In this document: positions 8,531 through 17,350 of the stretch, one piece after another
Layout: every line of letters begins with the position of its first letter
Numbering within the stretch: the stretch's first letter is position 1
Assembly (NCBI GenBank): GCA_046295175.1
Contig: JBKBNY010000004.1
Location: 1-64,000, forward strand
DNA from: JALOLV01 sp046295175
GTDB taxonomy: Bacteria > Bacteroidota > Bacteroidia > Cytophagales > Spirosomataceae
DNA: 64,000 bases
Reading direction: 5' to 3'
Notes under the pieces: model-generated
What the model was told of the DNA's origin: nothing
The model's database searches: none
Seen by the model: the letters and a program-made list of their open reading frames with translations, nothing else
Program-made: the position numbers and the translations under genes

Positions 8531-9817
8531 ATGGCAAAAGTTGAGATATTAATGCCTCGGATGGGAGAAAGTATTTTTGAATGTACTGTCTTGAATTGGC
8601 TCAAAAAAGTAGGTGAAACTGTCGAGGTAGATGATATGATTTTGGAGGTTGCAACCGATAAAATTGATACTGAAATTGGGTCGTCTCATGCAGGAACTAT
8701 CACTGAAATTTTGGTAAAAGAAGGTGAAACTGCCGTAATAGGTAAACCAATCTGCATCATTGAGACCGAAGTTTCAGAAAGTAAAACAGAGGTAAATGAA
8801 ATTTCGACTTCAGAAATTGAAGCTGCTGCTCAAGAGATTGAAGCAGAGGTATCGTCAATTACTGTTGCGGCTACTATCGAATCGCCAAAAATTACCAATT
8901 CAAATAGATTTTATTCTCCACTTGTTCAGAATATTGCCAAAGAAGAAGGCATTTCTCAATCAGAATTGGATTCAATTCAAGGCACCGGACAAGACAGTAG
9001 AGTTACCAAAGATGATTTATTGGCATACATCAAAACCAAAGCTAATCCAATTCAAATAACTGATATTAAGCAAACTACACAGCCAGTGCCGGTATCGGTT
9101 GATGCTTTGGATGAAATCATCACAATGGATAGAATGCGTAAAATGATTGCCGACCGTATGGTTGATTCTAAACGCATTTCTCCACATGTAACCTCATTTG
9201 TAGAAACCGATATGACAAATGCTTCTATTTGGAGAGAGCGTGTCAAAGGTCAATTCAAAAAAGAAACTGGAGAAAATATTACTTTCACTCCTATTTTGAT
9301 TGAGGCAGTGGTAAAGGCCATCAAAGATTTTCCGATGATTAATATTCAGGTGGATGGCGATAAAATTATCAGAAAAGGACACATTAATGTAGGAATGGCG
9401 GTTGCTCTTCCGAGCGGAAATTTGATTGTACCAGTCATTCACGATGCCGACCAATACAGTATCATTGGACTTACCAAAAAAATCAATGATTTAACAAATC
9501 GTGCCAGAAACAACAAACTCAAAGCCGATGATTTGGCAGATGGTACATACACGGTATCAAATATTGGTTCGTTTGGCAATATCTCCGGTACTCCAATCAT
9601 CATGCAGCCGCAAGTTGCAATTATTGCCTTTGGGGTAATTCAGAAAAAACCAGCCGTAATTGAAACCCCGCAAGGAGATTTAATCGGTATTCGTCAGAAA
9701 ATGATAATATCGCACAGCTACGACCACCGAGTGGTTGATGGCTCTCTTGGTGGGCAATTTGTAAAACGTGTTTCAGATTATCTCGAAAACTTTGATTTAG
9801 ACAGAAAATTGTTCTAA
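8531..9817 (+). CDS. 2-oxoacid dehydrogenase E2 component (dihydrolipoamide acyltransferase)
   Basis: A 428-residue E2 subunit. The N-terminal lipoyl domain (residues 2-77) has the lipoyl-lysine K44 in ATDKID. A linker follows, then a peripheral-subunit-binding domain (about 131-168, SPLVQNIAKEEGIS to SRVTKDDLLAYI), and the catalytic domain (about 195-428) with H399 and D403 in HRVVDG. The single lipoyl domain and MPxMGES start fit the branched-chain or 2-oxoglutarate E2 type. The E1 and E3 genes are not nearby, so the exact complex cannot be fixed. Confidence 0.92.
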   Translation: MAKVEILMPRMGESIFECTVLNWLKKVGETVEVDDMILEVATDKIDTEIGSSHAGTITEILVKEGETAVIGKPICIIETEVSESKTEVNEISTSEIEAAAQEIEAEVSSITVAATIESPKITNSNRFYSPLVQNIAKEEGISQSELDSIQGTGQDSRVTKDDLLAYIKTKANPIQITDIKQTTQPVPVSVDALDEIITMDRMRKMIADRMVDSKRISPHVTSFVETDMTNASIWRERVKGQFKKETGENITFTPILIEAVVKAIKDFPMINIQVDGDKIIRKGHINVGMAVALPSGNLIVPVIHDADQYSIIGLTKKINDLTNRARNNKLKADDLADGTYTVSNIGSFGNISGTPIIMQPQVAIIAFGVIQKKPAVIETPQGDLIGIRQKMIISHSYDHRVVDGSLGGQFVKRVSDYLENFDLDRKLF

Positions 9818-9916
9818 TTTCAAAGAAAATAGGCGGATTTTAAATTAATATTGGCATAATATTTGCTATATTTTAACCAAATTACAATTGAAATAATTGT
9901 TTTTTGGGGTATATAG

Positions 9917-9945
9917 AAAGGCATCTGAGCATCTCAGATGCCTTT
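9917..9945 (+). terminator. Intrinsic terminator after the E2 gene
   Basis: Perfect 13-bp stem AAAGGCATCTGAG / CTCAGATGCCTTT with a 3-nt loop and a following T-run. Confidence 0.85.
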
Positions 9946-9980
9946 TTCGTTTACAATAAAATTGGTTAATGGTTTTTTAT

Positions 9981-9988
9981 TAACTTTG
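9981..9988 (+). promoter_or_regulatory. Putative MBOAT gene promoter, -7 box
   Basis: TAACTTTG matches TAnnTTTG exactly. A TTG at 9962-9964 is 16 bases upstream, one short of the usual range. It lies 31 bases before the ATG and after the E2 terminator, so a new transcript is expected here. Confidence 0.45.
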
Positions 9989-10018
9989 AGGTTCAAACTA
10001 AGAACCGAGAACAAATAA

Positions 10019-11452
10019 ATGTTATTTAATTCATTTGAATTTTTATTGTTTTTCCCGATTGTAACTCTCATCTACTTCGCTCTTCCACACCGATTTAGAT
10101 GGCTACATTTGCTGGTAGCAAGTTGCGTTTTTTATGCTTTTTTCATTCCAGAGTATATTCTTATTTTAATCTTTACGATAATCATTGATTATTTTGCTGG
10201 AATTTGGATTGAACAGTCAGAAGGGAAAAAGAAAAAATGGGCATTGATAATGAGTTTGGTTGCTAATATTGGAGTTTTGGCAGCTTTTAAATACCCAAAT
10301 TTCATTCTCGAAAACTACAATGCAGTCATTTACAAATTCAATCAAGATGCAACCGTTGATTTATTGAAAGTAATTTTGCCGATTGGACTTTCGTTTCACA
10401 CATTCCAAGCAATGAGTTACACGATTGAGGTGTATCGTGGTAAATTTCCAGCCGAACGAAATTTTGGGATATACGCTTTATATGTAATGTTTTATCCGCA
10501 ATTGGTGGCAGGCCCAATCGAACGCCCTCAGAACGTACTGCATCAATTCTACGAAAAACATACTTTTGACTACAACCGAGCAGTGAGTGGGTTAAGGTTA
10601 ATGCTTTGGGGGATGTTTAAAAAGGTAGTAATTGCCGATAGATTGAGTTTATTTGTCAATCAAGTTTATAACAACCCTACCGATTATCAAGGACTTCCAT
10701 TAATAGTTGCAACAGTTTTCTTTACATTTCAAATCTACTGCGATTTTTCGGGATACTCAGATATTGCACTTGGTTCGGCTCGTGTCATGGGGTTTGATTT
10801 GATGAAAAACTTTGATAGACCATACCTTTCAAAATCAATTTCTGAGTTTTGGCGTCGTTGGCATATTTCACTCTCAACGTGGTTTAGAGATTACCTTTAC
10901 ATTCCTCTCGGTGGAAATAGGGTGTCAAAAGCAAGAAATTACTTCAATCTCTTCTTTGTATTTATGATGAGTGGCCTTTGGCACGGTGCAAGTTGGCATT
11001 ACGTGATTTGGGGAGCTTTGCATGGAGTTTATTTAATTTTTGGACAAATCACGAAGCAGTTGCAAGAAAAGTTATTTGGAGCTTTCAGAAATGAATTCAT
11101 TTCAAAATTATTAAATGCTTCAATAACGTTTATTTTAGTAGCATTTGCATGGATATTCTTTAGGGCAAATACCAATCGAGATGCAATCTACATTGTGAAA
11201 AATATTCTTAAAAAAAGTAGTCATGGCATAAATCAAATCATTGAAATGATTGGTTTAACGGAGCTTTATATTCTTGGATTTGCATTTTTCATTATGGAAT
11301 TCGTTCAGTGGCAACAACGAGACGGACGATTGGTCGAGAGATTTAATCTTTTGCCACGTTGGCAAAAATGGAGTATTTACTATACGCTTTTAATACTGAT
11401 AATTTGTTTCGGCGTTTACAACAAAACACAATTTATTTATTTTCAATTCTGA
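10019..11452 (+). CDS. MBOAT family O-acyltransferase (AlgI-like)
   Basis: A 477-residue polytopic membrane protein of the AlgI/DltB group, with about 10-12 hydrophobic segments. Family motifs: LPIGLSFHTFQAMSY (about residues 120-134), QLVAGPIERP, SEFWRRWHISLSTWFRDYLYIPLGG, and the active-site region SGLWHGASWHYVIWG with the catalytic His H322. AlgI proteins pass acyl groups across the inner membrane for O-acetylation of exopolysaccharide or envelope polymers. The next gene, 28 bases downstream, encodes the probable periplasmic acceptor-side partner. Confidence 0.92.
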   Translation: MLFNSFEFLLFFPIVTLIYFALPHRFRWLHLLVASCVFYAFFIPEYILILIFTIIIDYFAGIWIEQSEGKKKKWALIMSLVANIGVLAAFKYPNFILENYNAVIYKFNQDATVDLLKVILPIGLSFHTFQAMSYTIEVYRGKFPAERNFGIYALYVMFYPQLVAGPIERPQNVLHQFYEKHTFDYNRAVSGLRLMLWGMFKKVVIADRLSLFVNQVYNNPTDYQGLPLIVATVFFTFQIYCDFSGYSDIALGSARVMGFDLMKNFDRPYLSKSISEFWRRWHISLSTWFRDYLYIPLGGNRVSKARNYFNLFFVFMMSGLWHGASWHYVIWGALHGVYLIFGQITKQLQEKLFGAFRNEFISKLLNASITFILVAFAWIFFRANTNRDAIYIVKNILKKSSHGINQIIEMIGLTELYILGFAFFIMEFVQWQQRDGRLVERFNLLPRWQKWSIYYTLLILIICFGVYNKTQFIYFQF

Positions 11453-11480
11453 CCTCTATTTGAGGAAAAAATAGGACTAC

Positions 11481-12494
11481 ATGAATTCTTCGTTCGATAT
11501 AAAAAAGTTTAGTAAAAAATTAATATTTTTTGGATTGCCAATCATTTTGGTAGTATTTGGGTACTTTATTTTTGACCCATTCCAGATATTATATACTTAC
11601 GATTCGTACCCAGACGATTACGCCAAAAGCCTTAATCGTGATAGGATAAGTACACAAATGTATTTGAATGGTAAAGAAAAATACAACTATAATTCGTTTA
11701 TATTCGGAAGTTCGAGGTCAAGCGTGTTTTATGCAAAAGATTGGGCAAAATTCATCAATGAACCATATCCATATCACTTTGATGCTTCATGTGAGACGAT
11801 TTCAGGGATTGCAAACAAATTAAAATTCATTGATAAAAATGGCTCAAAAATCAAAAATGCTTTAATCGTCATTGATATTGGTACTTTTGAATACGAACAA
11901 GATACGCTCGGAGCGATATTTGTTCAAGATTATCGGGCAAGCGGATTGCCTTGGTACAAATACCACTTGATTTTCTTCAATTCATATTTTTCAAATGCTT
12001 TTTTTCTGAGATATTTTGATTACAAATTATTCGGAAAATTCAGACCATATATGAATGGTTTTCTCGAACACCGATTCATTTCTTATACACCAATAAATAA
12101 TGATTTTATTTTTACAAGTTACGAAGATGACTTGAAGAAAATGGGTGAAGAAAAGTATTATCAACAACCGTTTTTTTATGAAAGAGACAGCTCAGCAAAA
12201 ATTTCTAAACCAATTATTCAAGCATATCAATTAAAGTTTTTGGGCGAAATAAAATCAGTCTTGGATAAACACCAAACCGATTATAAAATCGTGATTGGTC
12301 CGATGTATAATCAACTAAAATTCAACCCAAAAGACATCGAAATATTAGAAAATCAGTTTGGAAAAAGAAATATTTACGATTATTCGGGGGTAAACGAATT
12401 TACAAAAGATAAAAGAAATTACTACGAGATTTATCACTATCGCCCACAAGTAGCGAGACAGATTATGAGTAGAATTTATACAAAAAAACCCTGA
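11481..12494 (+). CDS. Membrane-anchored SGNH-like protein, MBOAT partner
   Basis: A 337-residue protein with one N-terminal membrane anchor (about residues 15-30) and a large extracytoplasmic part. A GSSRS motif at residues 76-80 is in the place of the SGNH nucleophile block, and E316-x-x-H319 (EIYHY) near the C-terminus resembles the Asp/Glu-x-x-His block. Such genes commonly sit beside AlgI-type acyltransferases and are thought to complete O-acetylation of a polysaccharide. The stop codon lies inside the left arm of the hairpin at 12487-12534. Substrate unknown. Confidence 0.75.
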   Translation: MNSSFDIKKFSKKLIFFGLPIILVVFGYFIFDPFQILYTYDSYPDDYAKSLNRDRISTQMYLNGKEKYNYNSFIFGSSRSSVFYAKDWAKFINEPYPYHFDASCETISGIANKLKFIDKNGSKIKNALIVIDIGTFEYEQDTLGAIFVQDYRASGLPWYKYHLIFFNSYFSNAFFLRYFDYKLFGKFRPYMNGFLEHRFISYTPINNDFIFTSYEDDLKKMGEEKYYQQPFFYERDSSAKISKPIIQAYQLKFLGEIKSVLDKHQTDYKIVIGPMYNQLKFNPKDIEILENQFGKRNIYDYSGVNEFTKDKRNYYEIYHYRPQVARQIMSRIYTKKP

Positions 12495-12534
12495 CAGCGT
12501 TTTGAATGCCAAACGGCAAGTTGCTGTCAGGGTT
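12487..12534. terminator. Nested hairpin overlapping a stop codon
   Basis: Perfect 12-bp stem AACCCTGACAGC / GCTGTCAGGGTT enclosing a 24-nt loop that itself contains the small hairpin TGCC-AAAC-GGCA. The TGA stop of the SGNH-like gene (12492-12494) is within the left arm. It lies between convergent genes and probably ends transcription from one or both sides. Confidence 0.65.
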
Positions 12535-12555
12535 AATACCTTGGTCTATAATATC

Positions 12556-13305
12556 TTATGCCGCAGCTTTTACTGGGGTAATAATTTTTAACCAAGTCAA
12601 TAATTTAATTACTGGATAAGTAGGGTCGATTTCGTACCACTTCTTAGCAAAATTGATTGACATTGGATGTTTGTGGTGGTTGTTCTGGAACAACTCTCCC
12701 ATCATCAAGAAATCAACCAAAAGCGAATTCTTCGATTCATCGTGGTTATCAAAATTCTGGTAACCGTATTTGTGACCACTCCAATTTACGATAGCACCGT
12801 GAATTGGCCCCATCAAAAAGTGAATTGGCAACAAAAAGAAGAATCCCCAGTGAATATCAAAGTAGAAGTAACCTAATACATAAAATGTTACGTAACTGAT
12901 ACCCCAAGCTAATCTTGAAGCCCATCCTTCACCGATTTTATCTACAATTCTCCATTGCGGAAAATCACGGTCGAATCTTTCTTCGATTTTGAACTTGTAA
13001 TTGACCAAAGCGTTGTAAATATCTTTTGTCTTCCACATCATCGTAAAGATGTTTTCGGTGTGGTGCGGTGAGTGTGGGTCTTTTTCGGTATCGCTAAATG
13101 CGTGGTGCATGCGGTGCAAAACTGCATAAGCACGAGGATTTAGATAAGATGAACCTTGAGAAATGTAGGTAAGCATGTAAAAAAAACGCTCCCAAAACTT
13201 ATTCATCGTAAACATTTTGTGAGCAGAATAACGATGAAGAAAAAAGGTCTGGCTAAATAATGAAAGATACCAATGACCTACAAAAAATGATACAGCGGCA
13301 ATCAT
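12556..13305 (-). CDS. Acyl-CoA/fatty acid desaturase
   Basis: A 249-residue integral membrane di-iron desaturase of the stearoyl-CoA (delta-9) type. All three His boxes are present: HRYSAH (H24-H29), HRMHH (H64, H67, H68) and HHKH (residues 210-213), with hydrophobic segments between them. It introduces a double bond into acyl chains and adjusts membrane fluidity. Length is on the short side, as in bacterial members. It is transcribed alone from a region with a -7 box and a palindrome (13366-13382), suggesting dedicated repression. Confidence 0.92.
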   Translation of the reverse strand: MIAAVSFFVGHWYLSLFSQTFFLHRYSAHKMFTMNKFWERFFYMLTYISQGSSYLNPRAYAVLHRMHHAFSDTEKDPHSPHHTENIFTMMWKTKDIYNALVNYKFKIEERFDRDFPQWRIVDKIGEGWASRLAWGISYVTFYVLGYFYFDIHWGFFFLLPIHFLMGPIHGAIVNWSGHKYGYQNFDNHDESKNSLLVDFLMMGELFQNNHHKHPMSINFAKKWYEIDPTYPVIKLLTWLKIITPVKAAA

Positions 13306-13345
13306 TTGTAATTTTAAAGTTTAACTAAGTAATATTAGAATTATA

Positions 13346-13353
13346 CAAATATA
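13346..13353 (-). promoter_or_regulatory. Putative desaturase promoter, -7 box
   Basis: Minus strand TATATTTG, an exact TAnnTTTG match, 41 bases upstream of the desaturase ATG. The expected -33 region coincides with the palindrome at 13366-13382; no clean TTG is seen there. Confidence 0.45.
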
Positions 13354-13365
13354 TGACTCAAAAAC

Positions 13366-13382
13366 ATACGTTTTAAACGTAT
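13366..13382. promoter_or_regulatory. 17-bp palindromic operator candidate upstream of the desaturase
   Basis: ATACGTTT-T-AAACGTAT, a perfect 8-bp inverted repeat around one base. It contains G/C pairs, so it is not a trivial AT palindrome. It covers the position where the -33 element of the desaturase promoter should be, as a repressor site would. Confidence 0.5.
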
Positions 13383-13528
13383 ATGTGTTGTTTTTACACC
13401 ACATTTTGAATATTCTTTAAATATTACAAGGCTTAAACTTAGAATAATGCAAAATCGTTTTTTGTGATGAACTGTGCTTTAAAAATTCGCAATCATCAAA
13501 TAGGTAAAATTACATTATCACGATTTTT

Positions 13529-14185
13529 TTAATAAGATGTGAAAGCGTATTGTACCAAGTTTGCTCCCATCTTGAGTGCTTCGAGCCTAACTTCTTCTGG
13601 GTCGTTGTAAACACTTCGGTCTTCCCAGCCATTGCCGAGGTCGGACTCATAACTAAAATAACAAACCAAGCGACCTTGCCAAATCAGACCAAAGCCTTGA
13701 GGTGGAAGATTGTCGTGTTCGTGAACTTTAGGAAGCCCTTTCGGGAATTTGTATTTCTGATTGTAAATTGGATGATTAAAGGGTAATTCGACAAATTCTA
13801 ATTCTGGAAAAACTTTTTTCATTTCACGACGGATGTATTTATTCAAACCGTAATTATCGTCAATGTGTAAGAATCCGCCTGAAATCAAGTATTTCCGTAG
13901 GTTTTGAACCTCTGCATCGGTAAAAAGGACATTCCCGTGACCAGTCAAATGCAAAAAAGGATAATTAAAAAGTTCGGTACCACCTACCTCAACAATATCT
14001 TCTTCGGGATGAAGATTCATTTTAAGGTTTTGATTACAAAATTTTATCAGATTGGGCAATGAAGTTTTGTTACAATACCAGTCTCCCCCACCACCATATT
14101 TAACCTTACCAATCTTAATGGTAGGTTGCTGTGCAACTAAAGCAGAATGGATAAATATCGAAGCAATAAGAATTAATTTTCTCAT
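13529..14185 (-). CDS. DUF4159 family secreted protein
   Basis: A 218-residue protein with a signal peptide (about residues 1-18, ending SALVAQ). It matches DUF4159: KVKYGGGGDWYCN, then LTGHGNVLFTDAEVQNLRKYL, GGFLHIDDNYG, and HPIYNQKYKFP. The GHG-x20-GGFLHIDD layout resembles glutamine-amidotransferase-like ThuA folds. In Bacteroidota, DUF4159 genes often lie near MoxR and VWA genes, consistent with the VWA gene two positions upstream. Function unknown. Confidence 0.85.
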   Translation of the reverse strand: MRKLILIASIFIHSALVAQQPTIKIGKVKYGGGGDWYCNKTSLPNLIKFCNQNLKMNLHPEEDIVEVGGTELFNYPFLHLTGHGNVLFTDAEVQNLRKYLISGGFLHIDDNYGLNKYIRREMKKVFPELEFVELPFNHPIYNQKYKFPKGLPKVHEHDNLPPQGFGLIWQGRLVCYFSYESDLGNGWEDRSVYNDPEEVRLEALKMGANLVQYAFTSY

Positions 14186-14223
14186 ATATATTTATTGACG
14201 AATTAAAAACTCGTTTTACAATT

Positions 14224-14916
14224 TCATTGGTTAATATTAAGAATAGTTGTAGCAACAAGACCCGCAGTTTCGGTTCTAAGTCGAGAGTCACCAAGTGTAA
14301 CTACCTGAAAACCAGTACTAATAGCTAAATTAACTTCATCTAAGGTAAAATCTCCTTCTGGTCCCACAAAGACACAATACGACTGCTTGGGTTGCATAAT
14401 TTTGTGCAAAGGTTGTGCCTCATTGGTTAGGTGGGCAATAAATTTTTGGTCTGTGTCAATCGTTTTAACGATTTTTTCAAATGCTACAACTTCGTTTATC
14501 TTTGGCAAATAGGCTTTTAGTGATTGTTTCATGGCAGAAATTGCTATTTTTTCGAGCCTTTCAACCTTTTGAATTTTACGTTCTGAGTGCTTTGTTTGAA
14601 TTAACGAAATTTCATCAACACCTATTTCAACACATTTCTCAATCATCCATTCTAAACGGTCAGAATTTTTGGTGGGGGCAATTACTAAATGAATTCTATA
14701 TTCTTTTTTACCGTATTCAAACTCACTTTTTAAAATCCTCAATTCACATTTTTTGGGATTATCACCAATGATTTCGGTTTCAAAAAAGCCACCTTTGCCA
14801 TCAATTACATGAATTATATCTTTTTTTTGATGACGCAAAACTCGAATACAATGTTTTGAGTCTTCCTCTGATAAATATGGTTTTTCTTGAATATTTGGCT
14901 CGTAAAATAATTGCAT
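14224..14916 (-). CDS. rsmE: 16S rRNA (uracil1498-N3)-methyltransferase RsmE
   Basis: A 230-residue SPOUT methyltransferase that methylates U1498 of 16S rRNA. It has an N-terminal PUA-like part (about 1-70) and a trefoil-knot domain with TKNSDRLEWMIEKCVEIG, the SAM-binding VGPEGDF and the C-terminal LGDSRLRTETA. It lies 25 bases after the VWA gene and 38 bases before the DUF4159 gene, so all three are probably one transcript. Confidence 0.95.
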   Translation of the reverse strand: MQLFYEPNIQEKPYLSEEDSKHCIRVLRHQKKDIIHVIDGKGGFFETEIIGDNPKKCELRILKSEFEYGKKEYRIHLVIAPTKNSDRLEWMIEKCVEIGVDEISLIQTKHSERKIQKVERLEKIAISAMKQSLKAYLPKINEVVAFEKIVKTIDTDQKFIAHLTNEAQPLHKIMQPKQSYCVFVGPEGDFTLDEVNLAISTGFQVVTLGDSRLRTETAGLVATTILNINQ

Positions 14917-14941
14917 AAATAGAAGCGATTTGTGGAAATAA

Positions 14942-16141
14942 TTACAAATCGAAAGTTAATTTAGAATTTTTGAGGCACTTCATGGCTTTTCCGATTCCAT
15001 TAACCGAAAGCGGAAACATCTTATTTTCAGACCATTTCTTGATTATTTGGATGCTTTGGGTATATTGCCAATAACCATCATTTACAGGGTTTAACCAAAC
15101 AAAATGAGGATACTTGGTTTTAAATCTTTCAAGCCAAGTCAAGCCTGATTCTTCGTTGTAATACTCCACACTTCCTTTGGGTTGTGTAATTTCCCACGGC
15201 GACATCGACGCATCGCCAATAAAAATTACTTTGTAGTCTTTGTTGTATTTGTTAAACAAATCCCAAGTCGAAATCTTGTCTTCAAAACGGCGTTTGTTAT
15301 CTTTCCAGAGCCATTCATAGACACAATTATGAAAATAGTAAAATTCGAGGTGTTTGAATTGGTGTTTTGCCGCCGAAAAAAGTTGCGAACATTCGTAAAT
15401 ATGGTCGTCCATCGAACCGCCAACATCCATCAATAGCAAAACTTTAACCCGATTTTGCTTAGATGCATGCATTTTGATATCCAATAATCCAGCGTTTTCG
15501 GATGTTTTTTGGATAGTTTCATCAATATCTAATTCATCCTCAATTCCCTCTCTGCTCAATATCCGTAATTTTCGCAAAGCCATTTTAATGTTTCGGGTAT
15601 TGAGTTCGAGGTCATCGTCGTAGTTTTTAAAATCTCTTTGGTCCCAAACTTTTACCGCTGTTCGGTTTCCACCATTTCCGCCAATTCTAAATCCAGCAGG
15701 ATTATTTCCACTATTTCCAAATGGTGAAGTCCCACCCGTTCCAATCCATTTTGAACCGCCCGAATGCCTTTCTTTTTGTTCCTCAATAAGTTTTTTTAGT
15801 CTATCGAGCAATTCGTCCAAACCACCAGCCGCTTTGATTGCCGCTTTTTCCTCTTCAGATAATTCCTTCAAAACATTAGCTTTGAGCCATTTCTCATCAA
15901 TATTCAACAAAATATTTTCAATTGGTATTTTAGATAAATCACCAAAGAATTGCCCAAAAAGTCTATCGAATAAATCAAGGTTTTGTTCATGCTTTACATA
16001 AATTGCTCGACTCAAATAATAAAAATCATCTACATTATAGGCCACAACCTCTTTATCAAGAGCCTCCAAAAGAGTAAGATGCTCCCGAATTGAAACGGGA
16101 AGATGGTTTGTCTTTAAATGATAAAAGAAATCGAGCAACAT
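14942..16141 (-). CDS. VWA domain protein (CoxE-like, MoxR-associated)
   Basis: A 399-residue protein. The N-terminal 120 residues are helical, a glycine-rich stretch (about 128-160, GGTSPFGNSGNN) follows, and the C-terminal half is a von Willebrand A domain. The MIDAS start reads DVGGSMD, a DxGxS variant. Such proteins pair with MoxR AAA ATPases in chaperone-like maturation or stress systems. The probable partner ATPase is 6 kb upstream at 22253-23086, on the other side of a metal efflux operon. A TATTTTTG box at 16162-16169 on the minus strand may give it its own promoter. Confidence 0.85.
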   Translation of the reverse strand: MLLDFFYHLKTNHLPVSIREHLTLLEALDKEVVAYNVDDFYYLSRAIYVKHEQNLDLFDRLFGQFFGDLSKIPIENILLNIDEKWLKANVLKELSEEEKAAIKAAGGLDELLDRLKKLIEEQKERHSGGSKWIGTGGTSPFGNSGNNPAGFRIGGNGGNRTAVKVWDQRDFKNYDDDLELNTRNIKMALRKLRILSREGIEDELDIDETIQKTSENAGLLDIKMHASKQNRVKVLLLMDVGGSMDDHIYECSQLFSAAKHQFKHLEFYYFHNCVYEWLWKDNKRRFEDKISTWDLFNKYNKDYKVIFIGDASMSPWEITQPKGSVEYYNEESGLTWLERFKTKYPHFVWLNPVNDGYWQYTQSIQIIKKWSENKMFPLSVNGIGKAMKCLKNSKLTFDL

Positions 16142-16177
16142 ATCTGTAAAACAATGTTGCTCAAAAATACGAAAAAA

Positions 16178-17350
16178 TTATTCTTCTTCGCCTCCCGAAC
16201 CAATTCCTTCTAAAATATTGATTCCTTTAACTACAACTTTGGCATTCAAATCAAAATCTTTTGGCAAAATGACCTCAATTCTACCACTTTGTGATGAGCC
16301 AATTTGTACATTTACCTTCTGAAAAACGAATTCTTTTGCTGATTCAGACTGCAAAATATAAAAATAATAGTTATTTCCTTTTTTGACGATTGCAGATTCG
16401 GGTAGAGTTGTTGCAGGTCGGTTGCCAGTCAAAATTTTAGCACTCACAAACATCCCGGGCAGAATTCTGGCCTCAGCTTTTTCATCATCTATATGAACAT
16501 GGATATTAACGGTTTTGCTTTCACCCTCAAAACTTTTACCAATCAAAAATACTTTACCCGAAACTTCACCACCTAATTTGGGGTCATTAAAAATCACTTT
16601 TTGACCTTCGACAATCTTGTAAGCATCTTTCTCAAATACTTTCAGTTCGAGGTGAAGGTGGTCTTTGTTGATAATTTCAAAGAGTACATCTGATGGAGAA
16701 ATATTTTTACCAATATTGACATTTGACGATTTAATAAACCCTGCAATTGGCGAAATAATATTCACAGATGTTTGAATTTCGCCTTTTTTGATTTCATCAG
16801 GATTTAGCCCCAAAATTCTCAGTTTGGCGGATAAAGACTTAATCAAAGATTTATTGACATTGTATTCAGACTCTGATAGTTGCAATTTTTTCTTTGCGGT
16901 TGCATCTTCATTTGCCAATGTTTTTTGTCTTTCAAGTTCTTTTTCTAAATAGTCGCCATGAAAAACGGCTTGTAGATAATCTTGCTGCATTTGCACAAAC
17001 TCCATACTCTGGACAGTTGCCAAAACCCCTCCTTTGGCAATAAATTTTCCGGGTAAAACATTGTGCGACATCGTTTTAATAAAACCAGCAATGGGTAAGC
17101 TAATTGAAGCGACATTCTCTGGCGGGACGTCTGTCATTCCAGTAACTGCAATTTCATCGCTAAATTGACTTCGAGAGATTTTATCAAAACCCAAATCCAT
17201 GTTTTTGTACTGGGTAGCCGAAACACTGATAGAGTTTGAAATTACTTTAGTCGAGTCGGTAGCATTATTTTCTTCGGTTGTCTTCTTTTCATTACAACTC
17301 CATGAAGAAACCACCACGATTAATCCAAAAAGATATTTTATATTTTTCAT
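16178..17350 (-). CDS. RND efflux periplasmic adaptor (CzcB/CusB-like)
   Basis: A 390-residue membrane fusion protein with a lipoprotein-like start (residues 1-19, SSWSC). It contains the lipoyl/barrel-sandwich halves with an alpha-hairpin of about 60 residues (FVQMQQDYLQAV to LRILGLNP) and the SPIAGFIKSSNVNIG strand, followed by beta-barrel and membrane-proximal domains. It links the inner-membrane RND pump to the outer-membrane channel. Its ATG overlaps the TolC-like stop by four bases (ATGA), indicating translational coupling. Confidence 0.9.
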   Translation of the reverse strand: MKNIKYLFGLIVVVSSWSCNEKKTTEENNATDSTKVISNSISVSATQYKNMDLGFDKISRSQFSDEIAVTGMTDVPPENVASISLPIAGFIKTMSHNVLPGKFIAKGGVLATVQSMEFVQMQQDYLQAVFHGDYLEKELERQKTLANEDATAKKKLQLSESEYNVNKSLIKSLSAKLRILGLNPDEIKKGEIQTSVNIISPIAGFIKSSNVNIGKNISPSDVLFEIINKDHLHLELKVFEKDAYKIVEGQKVIFNDPKLGGEVSGKVFLIGKSFEGESKTVNIHVHIDDEKAEARILPGMFVSAKILTGNRPATTLPESAIVKKGNNYYFYILQSESAKEFVFQKVNVQIGSSQSGRIEVILPKDFDLNAKVVVKGINILEGIGSGGEEE

